64,000 nt of DNA, taken from the NCBI RefSeq assembly GCF_000973105.1, contig NC_015844.1, forward strand, positions 5,452,501-5,516,500, in the 5' to 3' direction. Below, piece by piece: positions 17,095 to 24,922 of this stretch (positions are counted from its first letter, which is position 1; every line of letters starts with the position of its first letter). The notes below the pieces were generated by a model. It did not search any database. It was not told where the DNA came from and saw only the letters and a list, made by a program, of their open reading frames with translations. The position numbers and the translations under genes were made by a program. The stretch is from Zobellia galactanivorans (GTDB lineage Bacteria; Bacteroidota; Bacteroidia; Flavobacteriales; Flavobacteriaceae).

Positions 17095-18477
17095 ATGAAT
17101 AGAAATTTACTCTATCTATTTCTTCTCGTTTTAGTTAGTTGTGGTGCCGAGAAAAATTCCTCCAGTATATTTTTTGCAGGTGAAATCGTTAATCCGACGA
17201 GCAATTATATTGTTTTGCTCAAAGGGGATGTCGTCATAGACTCTGCGGAGTTGGACGAGGACAATAGATTTGCATTTACCCTAGACTCTATTAGCGAAGG
17301 CCTCTATCACTTCAATCATGACCCCGAACTACAATACGTATATCTCGAAAAGGGAGATAGCCTTTTGGTTCGATTGAACACTACCGATTTTGACGAATCC
17401 TTGGTGTTTTCCGGAAGCGGCGAGGCCCTGAACAATTTTCTTCTCGAAGTGTTCCTTGCCCATGAGGAAGAAGCTCCGGCCGTACGTTCAATGTACCGCT
17501 TGACCCCAACCGATTTCGAAAGGAAAATAGACTCGCTAAAACAACTTAAATTAGATGTATTGGCAGAGTTAAAAAGCGAGAACAAGTTCTCGGAAAAAGA
17601 GCTAAAGATCGCCAACGCCAGTGTCAGCTACAATTACAACACTTATAAAGAGGAGTATCCGTTCAAGCACAAGAAATTGACCGGGGAAAATATTTTTAAA
17701 GACCTCCCTCCCAACTTCTACGCCTACAGAAAGGAACTTACCTTCAACGATAAAGATTTGACCTACCTAAGGCCCTACTACAACTTTATGATCAACCATG
17801 TGGGCAACTTATCTTTTATGTCCTGCTCACACGCCTGTAGCATAAAAAACAATGTAGTTCGCAATCAGCTGCACTTTAACAAGCACAAGCTCCATATTAT
17901 CGATAGTCTCGTAAAGGAGAAAGAACTCAAGGACAATCTGTTCAGGTACGTGGCCTTTGACTACCTTTTGAAGGTTCATGATTCGGAAGAAAAAAATGAC
18001 GAGTTCATTTCCAATTTTAGGGAATTGAGCGAGAACAACAGGCATATGGATGAAATTGATGCGCTTTACCAAGGCATCAAGAATATTCAGCCTAAAAAAC
18101 AAATACCGAACGTAGAAGTAACGAGTACCGACGGAAGAGTTGTAACCCTACAAGAGATTGCGGCCCAAAACAAGAAAACCGTTTTCTATTTTTGGTCGGC
18201 GACCGACAGAATGCATTTTGAAAGCATCAAAAGAAGAATAGCCCAACTATCGGCAAAAAAACCGAAATACTCATTTGTAGGTATAAACATAAAAACCGAC
18301 GAGAGCAATTGGAAAGGCATCTTAGAGACCTCGGGGCTTGACCAATCCAAACAGTACCGCTCGTCAGATTTTGAAGAGCTAACGAAATCGCTGATCGTAT
18401 ATCCGCTCAACAAATGTATCATTACCGACGACAAGGTCATTGTTGATGCCTTCGCGAACGTTTACACTTCATTCTAA
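17095..18477 (+). CDS. TlpA-like lipoprotein without redox cysteines
   Basis: A 460-residue lipoprotein; the ATG at 17095 is preferred over the upstream frame because it gives the signal MNRNLLYLFLLVLVSCG. A beta-rich front domain (about 20-110) with the DUF4369-like pattern VLLKGDVVIDSAELDED is followed by a long helical middle and a thioredoxin-like end (from about 340, IPNVEVTSTDGRVVTLQEI and KTVFYFWSATDRMHF). At the place where WCxxC is normal it reads WSATD, so thiol exchange at that site is not possible. A pair of cysteines at MSCSHAC in the middle is unrelated to the fold's active site. Function unknown; perhaps binding or scaffolding. Confidence 0.82.
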   Translation: MNRNLLYLFLLVLVSCGAEKNSSSIFFAGEIVNPTSNYIVLLKGDVVIDSAELDEDNRFAFTLDSISEGLYHFNHDPELQYVYLEKGDSLLVRLNTTDFDESLVFSGSGEALNNFLLEVFLAHEEEAPAVRSMYRLTPTDFERKIDSLKQLKLDVLAELKSENKFSEKELKIANASVSYNYNTYKEEYPFKHKKLTGENIFKDLPPNFYAYRKELTFNDKDLTYLRPYYNFMINHVGNLSFMSCSHACSIKNNVVRNQLHFNKHKLHIIDSLVKEKELKDNLFRYVAFDYLLKVHDSEEKNDEFISNFRELSENNRHMDEIDALYQGIKNIQPKKQIPNVEVTSTDGRVVTLQEIAAQNKKTVFYFWSATDRMHFESIKRRIAQLSAKKPKYSFVGINIKTDESNWKGILETSGLDQSKQYRSSDFEELTKSLIVYPLNKCIITDDKVIVDAFANVYTSF

Positions 18478-18500
18478 ACAACATTCACCCCATAAAAAAA

Positions 18501-18530
18501 GAGGAATACCTGTTCGGTATTCCTCTTTTT
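18501..18530. terminator. Bidirectional intrinsic terminator
   Basis: GAGGAATACC (18501-18510) pairs perfectly with GGTATTCCTC (18516-18525) around a five-base loop, with seven A before and five T after. It separates two convergent genes. Confidence 0.95.
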
Positions 18531-18560
18531 ATTTCATTCGTTTTAAACGAGAGCTTGACC

Positions 18561-19214
18561 TTAGTTTCCTTTGTTGTAGTCTGCCAAGAATTTCTCTAGA
18601 CCGCTATCGGTCAATGGGTGCTTTAAAAGACCTGTGATCGAAGACAAACCACTTGTCATAACATCCGCTCCGACCTTTGCACAATCGATTACATGCATGG
18701 TATGACGGATAGAAGCCGCCAAAATTTGCGTTTCAAAAGCGTAGTTATCGTATATATGTCGTATTTCCGCTATAAGGTTAAGCCCATCGGTAGAAATGTC
18801 GTCCAATCTTCCGATAAATGGAGAAACGTAAGTTGCTCCCGCTTTAGCGGCCAACAAAGCCTGTCCCGCAGAAAATACCAAAGTACAGTTCGTCTTGATA
18901 CCTTTATCGGAAAAATATTTTAATGCCTTAACCCCGTCTTTTATCATGGGTATTTTTACAACGATCTGATCGTGTAGTTCGGCCAACTCTTCACCTTCCT
19001 TGACCATCTCGTCAAAAGTTGTGGCTATAACCTCGGCAGATACATCCCCATCAACGATATTGCAGATGTCTACATAGTGTTTTAATATATTGTTTCTTCC
19101 TGTAATGCCTTCTTTGGCCATTAACGACGGATTGGTAGTTACACCGTCAAGAACACCGAGTTCTTGTGCTTCCCGTATCTGATCCAAATTGGCCGTGTCT
19201 ATAAAAAATTTCAT
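18561..19214 (-). CDS. Transaldolase, short TalC/FSA-type
   Basis: Transfers a dihydroxyacetone unit in the non-oxidative pentose phosphate pathway. A 217-residue single barrel of the TalC/FSA family: FFIDTAN at the start, GVTTNPSL, and the Schiff-base lysine in IVVKIPM (Lys87). Two positions separate transaldolase from fructose-6-phosphate aldolase: here the residue in SAEVIATT is Glu61 (Gln in E. coli FSA) and the one in [10 protein letters not shown] is Phe133 (Tyr in FSA), both pointing to true transaldolase. It is a single gene between a terminator and an SDR gene. Confidence 0.93.
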   Translation of the reverse strand: MKFFIDTANLDQIREAQELGVLDGVTTNPSLMAKEGITGRNNILKHYVDICNIVDGDVSAEVIATTFDEMVKEGEELAELHDQIVVKIPMIKDGVKALKYFSDKGIKTNCTLVFSAGQALLAAKAGATYVSPFIGRLDDISTDGLNLIAEIRHIYDNYAFETQILAASIRHTMHVIDCAKVGADVMTSGLSSITGLLKHPLTDSGLEKFLADYNKGN

Positions 19215-19289
19215 CTGCTGGAGTTTATTAGGTTAAAAAAATTAGATCCAAATTTTACTTTTCGGAAGCTTTTCTTCCGAGCCACGAAA

Positions 19290-20099
19290 TTACAACTTAT
19301 AATGGTTTAGCAAGAGTTTCTCGTACACTTTATCTGGCAACAAGCTCTTTAAGACCACCGAAAATTTCTGAAGTGGCGACCCTACTTTATAATGTACCCG
19401 AGGTTTGGGGTTTTCTACAATTTCAAAGACCTGCTTGGCCACAGCTATCGGATCGCCCCCATTAGACACATCATCATTCATCATTTTCAGGGTATTACCG
19501 TATGGTTTCTTATAAGGGGAGTCTTCTAAAAGTGGGGAATGGTAACGGCCTGCCGCAATATTCGTGGCAAAATCGCCAGGGGCCAAGGTTGTAATCTTAA
19601 TATCAAAGGCCTTGGTTTCCATCCGTAGGGCTTCCGTAAGCATTGAAAGTGCCGCCTTGGTCGCGGAATACACACCTCTATAAGGTAGGCCCATATAACC
19701 GGCTATAGACGTAATATTAATGATCGTTCCCCCTTTTTGCTTGCGCATTTGGGGCAATACGGCCTGCACCATACGAAGAGGACCGTAAACATTGGTATCA
19801 AAAGCTTTTTGAACTTCCTCAGTAGGGGTTTCCTCCAGAGGCCCCGTAATTCCTACCCCGGCATTGTTCACCAATACGTCAAGCCTATTTTCCTTTGAGA
19901 TGACATAGTCTACCGCTGCTACGATACTTCCTTGATCGGAAACATCAAGTTCGAGCAGGTCAAAAACTTCAAAATCTCTATGCTTGGCTAAATTTCTTGT
20001 GGTTCCGTAAACTTTGAACCCTTTTGATTTGAGGTATACCCCTATAGACTTTCCTATACCGGAAGAACCTCCTGTTATCAATACTACTTTTTGCTCCAT
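19290..20099 (-). CDS. Short-chain dehydrogenase/reductase
   Basis: An NAD(P)-dependent oxidoreductase of the classical SDR family, 269 residues. The start is the ATG giving MEQKVVLITGGSSGIGKSIG; a longer frame upstream would add a non-family extension. Visible motifs: TGGSSGIG cofactor loop, VLVNNAGVG, the catalytic serine in INITSIAGYMG, and YSATKAAL with Tyr and Lys. The C-terminal part is long and hydrophobic-basic, as in SDRs acting on lipid or sterol-like substrates, but the substrate cannot be told. It reads away from no partner gene; the SRP RNA gene lies upstream on the same strand. Confidence 0.92.
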   Translation of the reverse strand: MEQKVVLITGGSSGIGKSIGVYLKSKGFKVYGTTRNLAKHRDFEVFDLLELDVSDQGSIVAAVDYVISKENRLDVLVNNAGVGITGPLEETPTEEVQKAFDTNVYGPLRMVQAVLPQMRKQKGGTIINITSIAGYMGLPYRGVYSATKAALSMLTEALRMETKAFDIKITTLAPGDFATNIAAGRYHSPLLEDSPYKKPYGNTLKMMNDDVSNGGDPIAVAKQVFEIVENPKPRVHYKVGSPLQKFSVVLKSLLPDKVYEKLLLNHYKL

Positions 20100-20215
20100 A
20101 ATCGGTGCAAAATAACAAATAATAATAGTGTGAAGGAAACTAAATCTTTGGAAAGAACCTGAGGGCATAACTGCCAAATGCGCTAATTCTACCTTGAGTT
20201 TAGGGCATAAAAAAA

Positions 20216-20311
20216 CGGCAAGCTACCTACATCGCACCGCTACGACCGTATACCCTTGCTGCGTTCCCACCCTGGGGGATTCTACAGGAGCTGGTCGTGT
20301 AGGACTTGCCG
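20216..20311 (-). ncRNA. ffs: Signal recognition particle RNA, small bacterial type
   Basis: The RNA of the signal recognition particle, which binds Ffh and targets membrane proteins to the translocon. Read on the minus strand it starts around 20311, has end arms CGGCAAG and CTTGCCG that pair, and carries the domain IV apical region with the conserved internal loop pattern GGGAACGCAGCAAGGG. A seven-T run follows the closing arm (20215-20209), forming its terminator. Its length of about 96 bases fits the short 4.5S-like form. A near-perfect promoter is placed so that transcription would begin at the RNA's 5' end. Confidence 0.93.
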
Positions 20312-20315
20312 ACTG

Positions 20316-20345
20316 CAAATATACAACCTTTTGTTTCTTTCGCAA
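20316..20345 (-). promoter_or_regulatory. Consensus promoter of the SRP RNA
   Basis: Minus strand: TTG (20345-20343), 19 bases, TATATTTG (20323-20316). Both elements match the Bacteroidota consensus exactly, and the predicted start coincides with the first paired base of the RNA, so it anchors the other promoter calls in this window. Confidence 0.85.
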
Positions 20346-20392
20346 TCGTTTTACATTCTAATTTTTATTTCTACATTTTGTTCTGAGTTCGC

Positions 20393-20400
20393 TATTTTTG
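20393..20400 (+). promoter_or_regulatory. Predicted -7 element for glutamine cyclotransferase
   Basis: TATTTTTG matches TAnnTTTG and lies 49 bases before the ATG at 20450. The -33 TTG is not found at normal spacing. Confidence 0.35.
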
Positions 20401-20449
20401 TTCCCTGAATTTCATACATATACAGGAACACAATCTAATTAAATACACC

Positions 20450-21502
20450 ATGACGAGTCTAAAGTTTTTTCCCCTTTGCCTGTTTTTAATGCTTTTTATG
20501 GCCTGCGGAGGCGAAAAATCCCCTGCTTCACTTTTTGAAATACAGCTTGACGGAAACAGCAAAAACTTTCAACAAAACCAACGGGTAACCGTTGCCATTA
20601 ATAACAAAAAAAACAAAACAATAGATAAGGTAAGCTATTCCATAGACGGCAAAGAATTGCCCTTAAACGACGGCAAGATCGCCCTGACCATGCCCCATTT
20701 GGGCGACAAGACCTTAAAAGCGGTTATCTCCTATGAGGAGACCTCTGTTGAGATTACAAAAAATTTTAAACTTTTGGCCGCCAAGTCGCCCGAAATATAC
20801 ACCTATGAAATTATTGCCGAATACCCCCACGACAACAAGGCATACACCCAAGGACTTGAATTTCACAACGACACCCTTTATGAAAGTACCGGTAAAAAAG
20901 GAAGGTCTTCATTACGCAAGGTAGACTTTAAGACAGGCGAAGTCTTGCAACAAGTAGACCTAGACCAAACTTACTTCGGCGAGGGCATTACCATCCTAAA
21001 CGATAAAATCTACATGCTCACTTGGCGCAGCGGTGTGGGCTTTATTTATGACCTAAAAACTTTTGACAAACTCGACAACTTTCAATTCGGACAAAGCAAG
21101 GAAGGTTGGGGATTAACGAACGACGGTAAAAAACTATATAAAAGCGATGGAACCGAAAAAATTTGGTTCTTGAACCCACAGACCCTTGCCGAAGAAGGAC
21201 ATATTGAAACCGTTACCAACAAATCTATAAACGACAGTGCCAATGAACTGGAGTATGTAGATGGTAAAATTTACGCCAATGTATACCAAAAACCCAGTGT
21301 AATGATCATCGACGCCACCAGTGGGGCCATCGAGGGAGTTATCAATTTTGGGGGACTAAGCAGCAAGGTAAGCCACCATTCCACTTGGAGCGACACCGAC
21401 AATGTGCTTAACGGTATCGCCTATCACCCGGAAAGAGAAACGTTTTTTGTTACCGGAAAAGAATGGGACAAGATGTTCGAGGTGAAAATCCAAAAGAAAT
21501 AA
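20450..21502 (+). CDS. Glutaminyl-peptide cyclotransferase lipoprotein
   Basis: Member of the glutamine cyclotransferase family with a five-bladed propeller, which turns N-terminal glutamine of peptides into pyroglutamate. It begins with a lipoprotein signal (LFLMLFMACGGE). Residues about 20-110 form an added Ig-like beta domain (VTVAINNKKNKTIDKVSYSIDGKEL). The enzyme domain follows with the family blocks YTQGLEFHNDTLYESTGKKGRSSLR, GEGITILNDKIYMLTW and LNGIAYHPERETFFVTGKEW. It overlaps nothing, but its stop codon abuts the start of the thioesterase gene (TAAATG), so the two are surely one transcript. In this phylum it acts in the periplasm. Confidence 0.92.
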   Translation: MTSLKFFPLCLFLMLFMACGGEKSPASLFEIQLDGNSKNFQQNQRVTVAINNKKNKTIDKVSYSIDGKELPLNDGKIALTMPHLGDKTLKAVISYEETSVEITKNFKLLAAKSPEIYTYEIIAEYPHDNKAYTQGLEFHNDTLYESTGKKGRSSLRKVDFKTGEVLQQVDLDQTYFGEGITILNDKIYMLTWRSGVGFIYDLKTFDKLDNFQFGQSKEGWGLTNDGKKLYKSDGTEKIWFLNPQTLAEEGHIETVTNKSINDSANELEYVDGKIYANVYQKPSVMIIDATSGAIEGVINFGGLSSKVSHHSTWSDTDNVLNGIAYHPERETFFVTGKEWDKMFEVKIQKK

Positions 21503-21904
21503 ATGCAGCGTTATCGAAAAACCATAACCGTACAAAAAGACGACCTTGACGAGCTCAATCACGTCAACAACGTACGCTACGTACAGTGGATGCAAGATAT
21601 CTCCAAAGAGCACTGGATGACCGTAGCGCCCGAGGAAATGCGAAGGGGAATCATCTGGGTGGTCATGACGCACCATATCACCTATAAGAATGCCGCAGTA
21701 TTGGGCGATGTCATTGAAATGGAAACCTACATCCAAAAAAGTAGGGGGGCCGTTTCCGTTCGAATCGTAGAAATGCACAATAAGAAAACCGGGGAGCTGT
21801 TATTAAAGTCAAGTACCGAATGGTGCCTTTTAAATGCAGACACCCTAAAACCGACACGGATATCAAAGGAAATAAAAGAAGTCTTTTCGCCTGAATCAAA
21901 CTAA
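21503..21904 (+). CDS. Hot-dog fold acyl-CoA thioesterase
   Basis: A 133-residue 4HBT/YbgC-type thioesterase, which hydrolyses acyl-CoA or acyl-ACP thioesters in the cytoplasm. The DELNHVNNVRYVQWM segment corresponds to the active-site helix start (catalytic Asp replaced by the NHVNN variant common in this branch), and the central strand GDVIEMETYIQKSRGAVSVRIVEM fits the hot-dog sheet. The start is fixed by the upstream stop codon, which it touches. The acyl substrate is unknown. The functional tie to the cyclotransferase upstream is not obvious. Confidence 0.9.
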   Translation: MQRYRKTITVQKDDLDELNHVNNVRYVQWMQDISKEHWMTVAPEEMRRGIIWVVMTHHITYKNAAVLGDVIEMETYIQKSRGAVSVRIVEMHNKKTGELLLKSSTEWCLLNADTLKPTRISKEIKEVFSPESN

Positions 21905-21968
21905 AATCATCGATTTCGGATTCTGACGGCTTCTTTTTGTACCGCTCCAAATGTATTACCTTATAACC

Positions 21969-23513
21969 ATGGGAAGACATTCGATTATCATAGCATTGCT
22001 GATCCTCTTTGTTTCTTTCGCCTCGTGCCGGAAAGATTTTGAGTACGCCAGCAGCACGGGTAATCTTGAGTTTTCAAAGGATACCGTTTTTCTCGACACC
22101 GTTTTTGCCAATTTGGGAAGCAGTACTTATAGCTTAAAGGTATACAACCGCGGTAAGGAAGATATCTCCATTCCGTTTATCGGACTGGAACAAGGCGAAG
22201 CCAGTTTCTACAGGCTCAATGTCGATGGTGTGGCCGGAAAGACCTTTACCAATATCCCCCTTCTGGCCAAAGACAGCCTCTATGTGTTTATCGAAACCAC
22301 CGCCAAAATCGAGGAAAACAATACCGATCAACTGCTGTATACCGATATACTTCAATTCGGAAAAGACGACCAGACCCAAAAAATTCCCTTGATCACCCTC
22401 GTTCAAGATGCCGTTTTCCTATTTCCCCGTAGCCTTTCCGACGGAAGTAGCGAAACCGTTCCCATCGGTTATGATGCGGAAGGGACGGAAATACGTGCCC
22501 CTGGTTTTGAACTTCAAAACGACCAATTAAACTTTACCAACGAAAAGCCTTATGTCATCTACGGCTTTGCCGCCGTTCCGAAAGGCCAACAACTTAGTAT
22601 CGATGCCGGTGCAAGAGTACACTTCCATCAGAATTCAGGCTTACTTATACCCGCGAAAGCTTCATTGGCTATAAATGGCTCCCTTAGTTCCGATCTAGAA
22701 AACCTGGAAAATGAAGTAATTTTTGAAGGTGACCGCCTAGAACCTGAATATTCAAATGTAAGTGGACAATGGTCGGGCATACGAATCGCCAGGGGCAGTA
22801 GCAACAATACCATAAACCACCTTACCCTTAAAAATGCGAGCGTAGGTATTTTTGTGGAAGGAGAACCATCGCTCCCCTCACCCCCCACCCTAGATATACA
22901 GAACACCCAAATCTATAACAGCCTACAGGTGAATCTCTGGGGAAAGTCCGCCACTATAAATGGCAAAAACCTGGTTTTGGGTAGTGCCGGAAACAGTTCC
23001 CTCTATTGCAGTTCAGGGGGAAGCTATACATTTACACATACCACCATTGCAAATTATTGGACGAAGGGATTCAGAAACAGCGCCACCTTGACCGTCAGCA
23101 ATTACCAACTTGATGCGAAAGGGAATACCACGGGAAACGATCTTTTAAAGGCGGATTTTGAAAATTGCATCATAGCGGGCAGCGGGAATTTTGAGCTCTC
23201 TCTCGATAAAAATGACTCATATACCTATAATTATTACTTCAACAACTGCCTTATTAATGGTGATGAAGACAAGATTCCTACCCAAAACAAGGAGCTTTAC
23301 GACTTAAACAATGCAGATACATACCAAAATACGACATGGATCCAAGCTGTACTTTTTGAAAATGCGGGAATCAACGATTTTCAACTAGGCCCTAACGCTC
23401 CTGCATTGGATAAAGGCGACAAAACAGCGGCCCTCTCAACACCTACCGATATTTTAGGGGTCGACCGCACGGCCACTCCCGATATTGGCGCTTACGAATA
23501 CACGGGGCAATAA
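21969..23513 (+). CDS. Beta-helix lipoprotein with choice-of-anchor Q end
   Basis: A 514-residue surface-type lipoprotein. The ATG at 21969 gives a signal ending LFVSFASCRKD. Residues about 20-140 form an immunoglobulin-like front (TVFLDTVFANLGSSTYSLKVYNRG), and the rest is a right-handed parallel beta-helix with repeated N-rich rungs (NTINHLTLKNASVGIFVEG, NTQIYNSLQVNLWGKSATINGKNLV). The C-terminus (LGPNAPALDKG and VDRTATPDIGAYEY) matches the choice-of-anchor Q domain ending. Such proteins often bind or cleave polysaccharide, but I see no catalytic signature, so binding or structure is as likely. Confidence 0.85.
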   Translation: MGRHSIIIALLILFVSFASCRKDFEYASSTGNLEFSKDTVFLDTVFANLGSSTYSLKVYNRGKEDISIPFIGLEQGEASFYRLNVDGVAGKTFTNIPLLAKDSLYVFIETTAKIEENNTDQLLYTDILQFGKDDQTQKIPLITLVQDAVFLFPRSLSDGSSETVPIGYDAEGTEIRAPGFELQNDQLNFTNEKPYVIYGFAAVPKGQQLSIDAGARVHFHQNSGLLIPAKASLAINGSLSSDLENLENEVIFEGDRLEPEYSNVSGQWSGIRIARGSSNNTINHLTLKNASVGIFVEGEPSLPSPPTLDIQNTQIYNSLQVNLWGKSATINGKNLVLGSAGNSSLYCSSGGSYTFTHTTIANYWTKGFRNSATLTVSNYQLDAKGNTTGNDLLKADFENCIIAGSGNFELSLDKNDSYTYNYYFNNCLINGDEDKIPTQNKELYDLNNADTYQNTTWIQAVLFENAGINDFQLGPNAPALDKGDKTAALSTPTDILGVDRTATPDIGAYEYTGQ

Positions 23514-23809
23514 GCCGAACTATCTATTATTGATAGCGGTTGGCAAGCCTATTATTAAGGCAGAAGGAAAGCAGGTCCCCATATAAGAAAGTCCATATTT
23601 CGGCCACAACAAAAGAAACAATGCACTGGTTATCAACAATTAAAAAACACCCCTAAAATAATTAACCAAAAACAACCTACAATATGAAGGTTTTTTCCTT
23701 CAAATATATTCAATACCAAGTATTTAGGAATAAAAACCCCAGTTATTATGGGGAATATCTTTAGCCCCATGTCGCCTACCATGAGTAATTTGCACTAAAA
23801 TTACGTGTC
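23514..23809 (+). other. Intergenic region upstream of the LytTR gene
   Basis: No gene is visible in these 296 bases. It holds three short hairpins (CTATC/GATAG near 23520, GCC/GGC near 23550 and GAAGG/CCTTC near 23686) and the CCCCA-N7-TGGGG dyad. A weak -7 candidate, GTAATTTG, sits at 23784-23791. Confidence 0.55.
23737..23753 (+). promoter_or_regulatory. CCCCA-N7-TGGGG dyad, first copy
   Basis: CCCCAGTTATTATGGGG, an inverted repeat with five-base arms. A second copy with one changed base is at 27799-27815. Each copy is centred about 40 bases before a -7-like element, which suggests an activator site. Confidence 0.5.
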
Positions 23810-24541
23810 TTGGATTATACTTACGCCATAATAGATTCCGATGCCACTTCAAATTTGCAACTACAGCATTATTTGGAGGACTATGGTGATTTCACCTGTG
23901 CGGCCTTGGCGCAAAATAGTGTAGAGGGTACAAACGTAATTTTAAAATACTCTCCCGACATAGTTTTCATCAATTTGAATGATACTGCTTCTGAATCGTT
24001 TCATATGGTTATGGAACTTCATCAGTACATGAATCAACTTCCCCTTATTATAGGTATCTCAAAAAGCAAGGAACACGCTTACGACGCCATTAAAAACGGC
24101 TTCTTCGATTACTGGATACTTCCCTATAACGAATTTGACATTAGAAAATCCTTATTACGCCTTAAGAAGCTGATGCCGGCCAAGATGGAGCCCCAAACAC
24201 TCTGTCTTAAGTCTTATCGCGATTTTCAATATATCAATACAGACGACATTCTTTACTTACAGGCCGACAACAACTCCACGGAGTTCGTCATGAAGGATGG
24301 AACAATAAACAACGCTTACAAAACGTTAAAGACCTTTGAAAATCAGCTTCCTAAGAACTTTGTCCGTATCCATCAGAGTTTTATAGTTAATACCAATTTT
24401 ATTTCACGTATCAGCTACGGTAAATCTTATTGTACATTAAAACATAACAAAAAACAGCTGCCGTTCTCAAAATCTTACCGTGAAAACATAGATATCTTGA
24501 AGAAATTGTTGTCAAAAAACACCATTTCTGCACTTAATTGA
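23810..24541 (+). CDS. LytTR transcription regulator with a pseudo-receiver domain
   Basis: A 243-residue DNA-binding regulator: an N-terminal receiver-like domain (about 1-120) and a C-terminal LytTR domain (about 145-235; LYLQADNNSTEFVMKDG, NFVRIHQSFIVN). The start must be TTG at 23810, because an in-frame stop precedes it closely and no ATG lies before the first beta strand YAIIDSD. The receiver is unusual. At the phosphoacceptor site it reads DIVFINLND, with Asn55 in place of Asp, and the conserved Lys is Leu104 (YWILPY), so phosphorylation in the normal way is not expected. Regulation may be by ligand, by partner protein or by level alone. Confidence 0.85.
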   Translation: MDYTYAIIDSDATSNLQLQHYLEDYGDFTCAALAQNSVEGTNVILKYSPDIVFINLNDTASESFHMVMELHQYMNQLPLIIGISKSKEHAYDAIKNGFFDYWILPYNEFDIRKSLLRLKKLMPAKMEPQTLCLKSYRDFQYINTDDILYLQADNNSTEFVMKDGTINNAYKTLKTFENQLPKNFVRIHQSFIVNTNFISRISYGKSYCTLKHNKKQLPFSKSYRENIDILKKLLSKNTISALN

Positions 24542-24681
24542 TCAAATCCTCTTAAAACAGCTTTGTTTACTCGCAGAACCCCTTCATTGACTACAACAAT
24601 TCAAAACCCAATCATTTCAACCATAAACCACACTAGTTTAGCTGTATAGAAAAAAGATAACCCCCTAAAACTAGATTTATT

Positions 24682-24846
24682 ATGAAAAAAGTAGCAAGTA
24701 TTTTCGCCTTATTAGTAATGAGCGTTGGATTATTCACTTCATGTGAATCAGAAACAAAAGTTGATGAAAGCGACGCCCTTTATGACTTGCATATAGATGC
24801 ATCTACAGATGGTGACGACGTTGAGACTGACGGACGTGGTTCTTAG
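24682..24846 (+). CDS. Small acidic lipoprotein, 54 residues
   Basis: A short gene starting at ATG 24682 and ending at TAG 24846. The first 20 residues form a clean lipoprotein signal (MKKVASIFALLVMSVGLFTS, then Cys21). The mature 34 residues are strongly acidic (ESETKVDESD, STDGDDVETDGRGS) and probably unstructured. I recognise no family. It lies 140 bases after the LytTR gene and is followed at once by an intrinsic terminator, with the sensor kinase gene just beyond, so this small product may be made in excess over the kinase. A partner or signal role for the sensor kinase is a guess. Confidence 0.75.
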   Translation: MKKVASIFALLVMSVGLFTSCESETKVDESDALYDLHIDASTDGDDVETDGRGS

Positions 24847-24870
24847 TATAAAATCAGAATAGATTATATT

Positions 24871-24902
24871 AGCCTTAAATTAAGTTTTAAGGCTTTTTTT
24901 TT
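24871..24902 (+). terminator. Intrinsic terminator between small lipoprotein and sensor kinase
   Basis: AGCCTTAAA (24871-24879) pairs with TTTAAGGCT (24886-24894) around a six-base loop and is followed by eight or more T. The kinase ATG follows only 20 bases later, leaving no room for a separate promoter in between. Confidence 0.9.
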
Positions 24903-24922
24903 AACCTGAATTTACCATTCGC

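Noticed and set aside
19256-19276. Hairpin TCGGAAG/CTTCCGA after the SDR gene as intrinsic terminator
   Set aside because: There is no T-run after the stem on the minus strand, so it was not called.
23514-23809. Mobile element or CRISPR remnant before the LytTR gene
   Set aside because: No transposase fragment, no direct repeats with spacers and no terminal repeats are visible.
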